Translations under genes and position numbers: made by a program | Assembly: GCA_002293455.1 (NCBI GenBank) | Contig: DBDH01000031.1 | Span: 1 to 24,467, forward strand | Source of the DNA: Treponema sp. UBA937 | GTDB taxonomy: Bacteria > Spirochaetota > Spirochaetia > Treponematales > Breznakiellaceae | Direction: 5' to 3' | DNA: 24,467 nucleotides | Part shown: positions 19,262-24,467 of the stretch, in pieces | Layout: every line of letters begins with the position of its first letter | Position numbering within the stretch: the stretch's first letter is position 1 | The notes under the pieces: model-generated | The model's input: only the letters and a program-made list of their open reading frames with translations | Told to the model about the DNA's origin: nothing | Databases searched by the model: none

Positions 19262-21760
19262 ATGGATTTTCTAAAACAATTAAAAAATATTCTACAGACC
19301 CAGAAAGACGGGTTGAAACAATTTGAGGAAGAACTATCATCAATCGAAAAGTTTGATCTTCTTAATGCTTATGACGCGTTGAAAAAAGAATCGAAAGCCT
19401 TTGAATCCGGGTTGGAATCCTTAAAGGCGGAACATTCTGTTTTGCAAAAAGAATACCGCTCGTTGAAAGAAGCGCTTTCGTCCGAGATATACAGTCAAAA
19501 AATGAACCTGCTTGATTTTTCCAAAAAAAGAGTGTTTAAACTGTATGAAGATTTTGAGCTTAACAATTCCGCGAAGCTGGCGGAAATCGAGTCTTCCGCG
19601 GAAGGCGCGTTTGCGAAAATCAAGACCGAGGCGTTTGAACATAATCAACACGCGAAAGAAGAAATAGAGGCAAAGATAGGTGAATTAAAAAAGATTGTTT
19701 ATGAATATAAACAGAGTCAGGAACAGCAGCTTGAATCTCTAAAAAAAGGATTTCAGGATCAATATGAAAAAGAATACAGCGCCTTGCGGGAACAGCCTTT
19801 AAGCGAAGAACAAATTAAAAAGCGGACAAGAAATACCAATATTGAAATGAAACTCGGCAGGCGGATTACCAACATTGTCGGCGTTGTGTTTGTGTTGATC
19901 GGGGTCGCGCTTGGCCTGCAATATACGTTCACCAATTTGATTACTTCAAACTATGTAAAAAGCGGCGCGGCTTTTTTTCTTGGCTTATGTTTTCTTGCCG
20001 GCGGAGAAGTTTTGAACCGGAAATCGCGGTCGGTATTTTCTTTGGGAATAACAGCCGGAGGCATCGCGATATTGTTCACGGTTACAGGCATCTCGTTTTT
20101 TTTGCTTGAATTATTTACGATGCCTTTTGCTTTTGGGTTGACGGTGTTAATTTCCGCGGCAGCCTTCCTGCTTTCGTTACGATATACGTCGCAGACCATC
20201 GCCGTGTTTGCCTGCGCCGGAGCGTTTCTTCCATTTTTTTCGATAAACTCAGAAGCGAACTTTATGTTCTTCTTGGGCTATCTGCTCGTGATAAATCTTT
20301 TTGTTCTTCTCCTGTATACGAAAAAAGATTGGAGCGTTTTAAAGTACATAGGTTTTTCTTTGCATCTTATCGGCTTTCTTGCACTGTTCTTAATGGTAAG
20401 GAAATGGGAAGAATATCCCTGTCTGCTTTGGGTTGGTTTTGTTGCCGCAAATTATTTGATTTACGTTTTCATTCCCCTATTCAGCGCGTTGAAAAACAGG
20501 AAAAAGATTTCGACAGGTTCTTCGGTCATTCTCACGATCAATACGGTATTCAGCGCGGTGATGATATTTATTCTGCTGGACAATTACCGTTACGAAAACC
20601 TGTTTGGATTAGCCGCGCTCATCATGGCCGCGTTTTTTATCGGTCTTGGTTTTCTTGTGTACAGAACGATTAAGAATCGGCACTTCCTCATTTTGTTTTT
20701 GGGAATGGCTTTTGTTTTCGCGGTTCTTGTTATTCCGCTGCAATTTGACAGCAAGTGGATAAGCCTCGGCTGGCTTGCGGAAGCGGCCGGACTTCTTATC
20801 ATCGGCATTATACTCGAAAACAAATGGTACAAAACCGCGGGGTCAATCATTCTTGGGTTTTCTATTTTTATTTTCTTTGTGATTGATTTTCTGTACGGAC
20901 ATCATGATGTTTATTACATTGGGAAAGCAAGCGCCATTACGCTTTCCTGCCTTGCGGTTTTGTTCTGCGGCATTTTCATGAATCGCGGAATCAAGGGATA
21001 CCTTCAAACCTTTGAAGGCCGTTTTCTCAGGCGTTTTAAAAACTTTGCCGGCATCGTTTGTGTTATCTATTTGTTTTTGTTGAACGAATATTTCTATTCT
21101 GGTAACTGGCATGGTCCCCGTTGGTATAATTACGAGGTTTCTGTTGTCGTTTCAGCGTATATCTGTTTTGCTGTTTCCTTTACGTTTGAGTTTCTCAAAG
21201 TGTTAAAAGACAAATTTGGACGCGTGCTGCAAACAATACTCATCATCATGGGTATGATTATCAATTTCTTTTTGAATGCCGCGCCGCTTTCGCCTCTTCT
21301 TACCGTGTTTGTAATTCTTGCCGATTTTACGGCGGCTGTCTTGCTTTGGCTTTTCATAAACAGATTTGTGAACAAGGGAAAAGTTTCAAGAGAAGCACAG
21401 TCAATCCTCAGTTCCATTTTTGTTTTGATCGTTATGCTGCAAATATTAATCGAGCGGTATGATTATTCTTTTAACAGCATGGTCATCAGTATTATTTTGG
21501 TTTTGGCATCTCTTGTTCTTATTATCGTCGGATTCATAAGACGTTATGCTTACCAAAGAAGATTCGGCCTCTTTCTCAATCTTATTTCCATCATCAAATT
21601 CTTTTTGTTCGATCTTACCATGCTGGGAAAAGGCGAACGGATTATTTCGTATTTTATGTTAGGTTTTGTTTTAATAGGAATATCGTATGTGTATCAGCAT
21701 TTTTCAAGAAAATTATTTAGAGAGATTGCGCAAGATGAGAATAAACAAGATGAAGAATAA
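19262..21760 (+). CDS. DUF2339 multi-pass membrane protein
   Basis: 832 residues. The first 190 or so are charged coiled coil (EEELSSIEKFDLLNAYDALK and on). The rest is a long series of hydrophobic segments, roughly twenty or more, beginning at GRRITNIVGVVFVLIGVALG. This coiled coil plus polytopic arrangement is characteristic of DUF2339 (predicted membrane protein, function unknown). A possible Shine-Dalgarno AGAGGA lies a short way before the ATG. The last codons overlap the start of the next gene, whose DUF3999-like product is the usual neighbour of this family. The two probably form an envelope complex; its substrate is unknown. Confidence 0.88.
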   Translation: MDFLKQLKNILQTQKDGLKQFEEELSSIEKFDLLNAYDALKKESKAFESGLESLKAEHSVLQKEYRSLKEALSSEIYSQKMNLLDFSKKRVFKLYEDFELNNSAKLAEIESSAEGAFAKIKTEAFEHNQHAKEEIEAKIGELKKIVYEYKQSQEQQLESLKKGFQDQYEKEYSALREQPLSEEQIKKRTRNTNIEMKLGRRITNIVGVVFVLIGVALGLQYTFTNLITSNYVKSGAAFFLGLCFLAGGEVLNRKSRSVFSLGITAGGIAILFTVTGISFFLLELFTMPFAFGLTVLISAAAFLLSLRYTSQTIAVFACAGAFLPFFSINSEANFMFFLGYLLVINLFVLLLYTKKDWSVLKYIGFSLHLIGFLALFLMVRKWEEYPCLLWVGFVAANYLIYVFIPLFSALKNRKKISTGSSVILTINTVFSAVMIFILLDNYRYENLFGLAALIMAAFFIGLGFLVYRTIKNRHFLILFLGMAFVFAVLVIPLQFDSKWISLGWLAEAAGLLIIGIILENKWYKTAGSIILGFSIFIFFVIDFLYGHHDVYYIGKASAITLSCLAVLFCGIFMNRGIKGYLQTFEGRFLRRFKNFAGIVCVIYLFLLNEYFYSGNWHGPRWYNYEVSVVVSAYICFAVSFTFEFLKVLKDKFGRVLQTILIIMGMIINFFLNAAPLSPLLTVFVILADFTAAVLLWLFINRFVNKGKVSREAQSILSSIFVLIVMLQILIERYDYSFNSMVISIILVLASLVLIIVGFIRRYAYQRRFGLFLNLISIIKFFLFDLTMLGKGERIISYFMLGFVLIGISYVYQHFSRKLFREIAQDENKQDEE

Positions 21761-22970
21761 CATATTATTGCTTGTTTGCTTTTTTACGGCTTTGTGTATT
21801 TTTTCACAAGAAAACATTTCTCATTATTCAGCGGAAATTATTCTGTCCGGCGAAAATAATTACAAAGAAATTGTTCTTGACAAAGATGTCATTACAAAAT
21901 CATCAAGCAATTTTAGGGATATAAGAATTGTTGATGATTCGGGGGAGCATGTTCCCTACTTTATTTACAATTCACTTGAGTATGAAGATATTGATGAAGC
22001 GTCTTTTGAATCGGAATATCTTGGGTCATTTATTAAAGCGGAAGAAGATTCACTCATTGTCTATGAATACTTTGATTTTAAAATAGAAAAGAGCGAACAT
22101 TCCGATGTATATGGAAATCATCTGGAGATTGAAACCCTTAATTCCGGTTTTGCCGAAACGGTAGAAATTCTTGGAAGCCATGACGGCATTAACTGGACTC
22201 CGGTTTGTGAAGCTTTTATCTATGACGTAGGGGATTATTCTCAAAAGACAATTCCGTTTCATCAGACGGAAAAATATTCTTACTACAGAATGAAAGCAAA
22301 CGAACACACTCTAGAGATGCGTTCATTGAAACTCGTCCATACAGATGTAACACAGACGGAGCAGTCATTTACAAAAGAATTTCATCCTGCTTTTACAATT
22401 GAAGAAAAAGATCAGCGCAGTATTATCACCATTCCAAAATCGGAACTTCGTTTTCTTTATATTGATACTATTCAATTTGAAACAAGCGGCATCTTTCAGC
22501 GGAAGGTCAATGCTTTTTATCGGCGTCATGAAATATACCGTTTCCCTTTCCGTGAAGAATTGCTGGAGAAAAATTTTATTACCGTCAACAGACAGATTCG
22601 TGATGAAGATTTGATTCTTACTATTTACAACGGCGATGACAGGCCGCTCGAAATTGAAAGCATCACTGTGTCATATCGTTTGCAGAATCTGGTATTTGAC
22701 GCGTCCCGCGGCGGTTCATTTTTTCTGGAATATGGAGACGCAACACTAACAGAACCGGATTACGATATAAAAAAATACGGCGAATATATTTTGAAAGAGG
22801 GGCTTGATCTTTGTACGCTTGGAACACCAACGGAAACAGCGGCAGACGCGCCAAAAACTTTTTTCGGAATGACTTTAGGACAATTGTTTATGAATGCCGC
22901 AATTGTGTTAGCCGCGGCGGTTTTGCTTATCATCATTATTGCGGGCTTCAAAAAGCATGGAACATCTTAG
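21735..22970 (+). CDS. DUF3999-like exported membrane-anchored protein
   Basis: 411 residues if started at 21735; the ATG at 21750 (MKNN) is equally possible. Both lie inside the end of the DUF2339 gene, implying coupled translation. The signal peptide is MKNNILLLVCFFTALCIFSQ. The mature part begins with beta-rich sequence including FRDIRIVDDSGEHVPYFIY, typical of DUF3999. A discoidin-like segment follows (SGFAETVEILGSHDGINWTP). A single transmembrane helix near the C-terminus (AAIVLAAAVLLIIIIAGF) leaves a short basic cytoplasmic tail. It would be a periplasmic beta-domain protein anchored beside the DUF2339 partner. Function unknown. Confidence 0.82.
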   Translation: MRINKMKNNILLLVCFFTALCIFSQENISHYSAEIILSGENNYKEIVLDKDVITKSSSNFRDIRIVDDSGEHVPYFIYNSLEYEDIDEASFESEYLGSFIKAEEDSLIVYEYFDFKIEKSEHSDVYGNHLEIETLNSGFAETVEILGSHDGINWTPVCEAFIYDVGDYSQKTIPFHQTEKYSYYRMKANEHTLEMRSLKLVHTDVTQTEQSFTKEFHPAFTIEEKDQRSIITIPKSELRFLYIDTIQFETSGIFQRKVNAFYRRHEIYRFPFREELLEKNFITVNRQIRDEDLILTIYNGDDRPLEIESITVSYRLQNLVFDASRGGSFFLEYGDATLTEPDYDIKKYGEYILKEGLDLCTLGTPTETAADAPKTFFGMTLGQLFMNAAIVLAAAVLLIIIIAGFKKHGTS

Positions 22971-23040
22971 TGTGAAAACAACGTTTCCCCTGTTGCCTTG
23001 TTTGCTTTAATCATGCAGAATAGGGGAGAATGGAGAGTGT

Positions 23041-24354
23041 ATGACTGATATTATTGAACCCCGTATTCTAAAAGGGTTTAGAGATTTTCTTCCCGCCGCG
23101 GAAATTGAAAGACGGAATCTTATCGAAAAGATTGAAACGTCTTTCCGTTCCTTTGGATTTGTACCGATAGATACGCCGGTGTTGGAGTATGCCGAAATCC
23201 TTCTTGGAAAGGGCGGCGGCGAAACTGAGAAACAAGTGTATCGATTTAACGACCACGGCGGGCGGGATGTTGCCCTCCGTTTTGACTTAACGGTTCCCTT
23301 CGCGCGTTTTTTGGCTGTTCACCGTCACGAGCTCAATCTGCCTTTTAAACGCTACCATATTGCAAAAGTCTGGCGCGGAGAAAATACCCAGCGCGGCCGT
23401 TACCGGGAATTCACCCAGTGCGATTTTGACATTGTAGGAAGCGATAGTCCCGCATCTGATTTTGAAATCCTCCTTATGATGAGAAACACGCTCATGGCGC
23501 TTGGAGTAGGCGATGTAACGATTAAGGTGAATCACCGCGGGCTTTTTAATCTTTTTCTTAAGCACATTGACGCGGAAGAAAAATCCGTTGAGATTTTGCG
23601 GACTGTTGATAAACTCGCAAAGATCGGATCCGATGAAACCAACAAACTGTTAACAGAAATTCTTGACGCGGACAGAGCGGAAAAAATTCTTGACTTTATT
23701 AAACCAAAAGAAAGTTTTGAGAAGACGCTTGAATCGATGACAGAGGCCGCGGGCGGAATGAATCCTTTTACAGAACGAATGCAGTTGATCCGCCGCTTCA
23801 TGAACGAAACCGGCACTTCCGTGTCTTTTGAAATTGATCCTTCCATTACGAGGGGGCTCGATTATTATACCGGCATTGTCTATGAAACATTTCTCAACGC
23901 GCTGCCTGAGATCGGCTCCGTTTGTTCCGGCGGAAGATACGACAATCTTGCGGGACTCTATTCAAAAGAAAAACTCAGCGGCGTAGGTTCTTCCATCGGC
24001 CTTGACCGGCTTATCGCGGCCTTGGAAAGTTTGGGGCAGATCAAAGAAAAAAGTTCCTATGCGGATGTAGTTGTTGCCTGCATCGATGAAACACATGCCG
24101 GAGCGTATCAGGCTTTGGCTCAAAAAATTCGGGATGCCGGCATTCCCTGCGAAGTGTTTCTTGAAGAAAAAAAATTGACGCAGCAGTTTGTGCTTGCGGA
24201 AAAAAAAGGCGCGTCTTATATCATCATTCCGGGGAAAGAACCTTTAACGGATTCCCTTACCTTAAGAATTATTGCGTCAAGAGAAAACCGCGAAAATCTT
24301 AGTCCTGATGATATAATCAGGTTTATGCAGGAGCTTGTTGCAAAACTCGGTTAG
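23041..24354 (+). CDS. hisS: Histidine--tRNA ligase
   Basis: 437-residue class II aminoacyl-tRNA synthetase. GFRDFLP (12-18) is the family N-terminus. Motif 2 lies at about 105-131 (RYHIAKVWRGENTQRGRYRE, FTQCDFD). The histidine-specific motifs are RGLDYYTG (about 270-277) and SGGRYDNL (about 295-302). The anticodon-binding domain occupies about the last 95 residues. GGAGAG lies close before the ATG. The gene follows the DUF3999 gene by 70 bp. The distal end overlaps an intrinsic terminator (24325-24380) that includes the stop codon. Confidence 0.97.
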   Translation: MTDIIEPRILKGFRDFLPAAEIERRNLIEKIETSFRSFGFVPIDTPVLEYAEILLGKGGGETEKQVYRFNDHGGRDVALRFDLTVPFARFLAVHRHELNLPFKRYHIAKVWRGENTQRGRYREFTQCDFDIVGSDSPASDFEILLMMRNTLMALGVGDVTIKVNHRGLFNLFLKHIDAEEKSVEILRTVDKLAKIGSDETNKLLTEILDADRAEKILDFIKPKESFEKTLESMTEAAGGMNPFTERMQLIRRFMNETGTSVSFEIDPSITRGLDYYTGIVYETFLNALPEIGSVCSGGRYDNLAGLYSKEKLSGVGSSIGLDRLIAALESLGQIKEKSSYADVVVACIDETHAGAYQALAQKIRDAGIPCEVFLEEKKLTQQFVLAEKKGASYIIIPGKEPLTDSLTLRIIASRENRENLSPDDIIRFMQELVAKLG

Positions 24355-24380
24355 TTTTGCCCAAGCTCCTGCATTTTCTC
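24325..24380 (+). terminator. Intrinsic terminator overlapping the end of hisS
   Basis: ATGCAGGAGCTTG (24325-24337) pairs perfectly with CAAGCTCCTGCAT (24362-24374), and GCAAAAC (24340-24346) with GTTTTGC (24354-24360), around a seven-base loop. TTTTCT ends the element. The TAG stop (24352-24354) is inside the loop and inner stem, so about nine codons of hisS form the 5' arm. Confidence 0.85.
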
Positions 24381-24416
24381 GCCTAAAGGCTGCGAAACAT
24401 GCATTTTTTAAAGGTT

Positions 24417-24447
24417 GCTGTTGCAAAATCTGGAGTTTTGCAACAGC
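24417..24447 (+). repeat. Second hairpin downstream of hisS
   Basis: GCTGTTGCAAAA (24417-24428), loop TCTGGAG, TTTTGCAACAGC (24436-24447), a 12-bp perfect stem. No T-run follows directly, but the window ends in a run of Ts at 24461-24467. Part of its 3' side (GAGTTTTGCAA, 24433-24443) is also complementary to TTGCAAAACTC (24338-24348) in the hisS terminator. Confidence 0.7.
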
Positions 24448-24467
24448 CTCATTTGATAGCTTTTTTT

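Noticed and set aside
22971..23040. A T-box leader controlling hisS
   Set aside because: The gap is only 70 bp and shows no T-box consensus or specifier stem.
1..24467. A complete diversity-generating retroelement
   Set aside because: Only possible target regions are seen. No reverse transcriptase ORF, accessory protein or adenine-rich template repeat is present in the window.
1..24467. CRISPR array, tRNA or rRNA genes, prophage or integrase
   Set aside because: No regularly spaced repeats, cloverleaf sequences, rRNA-like stretches or phage or integrase proteins were recognised.

Overview
The window looks like the chromosome of a Treponema-type spirochaete, probably a gut species. The grounds are tandem families of small lipoproteins with DUF1566, GLUG, BspA-like LRR and FGE/sulfatase-type domains, several Rpn (PD-(D/E)XK 'transposase') genes and fragments, a chemoreceptor, and a moderate-GC core containing feoAB and hisS. 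The genus is inferred from gene content and style, not from a marker gene.

Bases 1-10764 form a plastic, repeat-rich accessory region. The same leader (a GCTGATAA box, a TATAAT/TACAAT box exactly 27 nt further on, and in several copies the same ribosome binding site and lipoprotein signal peptide) occurs five times. It stands before a DUF1566 lipoprotein (116-727), a methyl-accepting chemotaxis protein (1937-3778), a large multidomain lipoprotein broken in two (3975-6656), a decayed chimeric lipoprotein (8688-9475) and a GLUG lipoprotein (9778-10764). Between them on the minus strand lie a degraded RelE-type toxin with its small antitoxin-like partner, one full-length Rpn nuclease gene (7309-8133), and two small ORFs carrying only the Rpn C-terminal module. 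Palindromic repeats and remnants of GLUG genes fill the gaps.

Two observations stand out. (1) Bases 4202-4512 are inverted: turning them back between two TTAA tetramers restores one in-frame 893-residue lipoprotein ORF running from 3975 to 6656. (2) The full-length Rpn gene has a strong internal Shine-Dalgarno and ATG exactly at the point where a stand-alone C-terminal module begins elsewhere in the window. This matches the long-toxin/short-intragenic-antitoxin arrangement described for E. coli Rpn proteins. The C-termini of the DUF1566 and FGE lipoproteins also resemble targets of diversity-generating retroelements, but no reverse transcriptase or template repeat is present here.

Bases 10765-24467 are more ordinary. 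They hold feoA-feoB (ferrous iron uptake) behind a promoter with an operator-like palindrome, then a convergent minus-strand group (an ArsC/Spx-like protein, an exported protein with YD-like motifs, a small acidic protein). Next come an L-sorbose-1-phosphate-reductase-like dehydrogenase, a small Rpn-tail ORF, a NeuB-type sialic acid synthase, and an unrecognised 275-residue protein. A DUF2339/DUF3999 membrane pair and hisS follow, hisS with an intrinsic terminator folded over its stop codon. I saw no tRNA, rRNA or CRISPR array.
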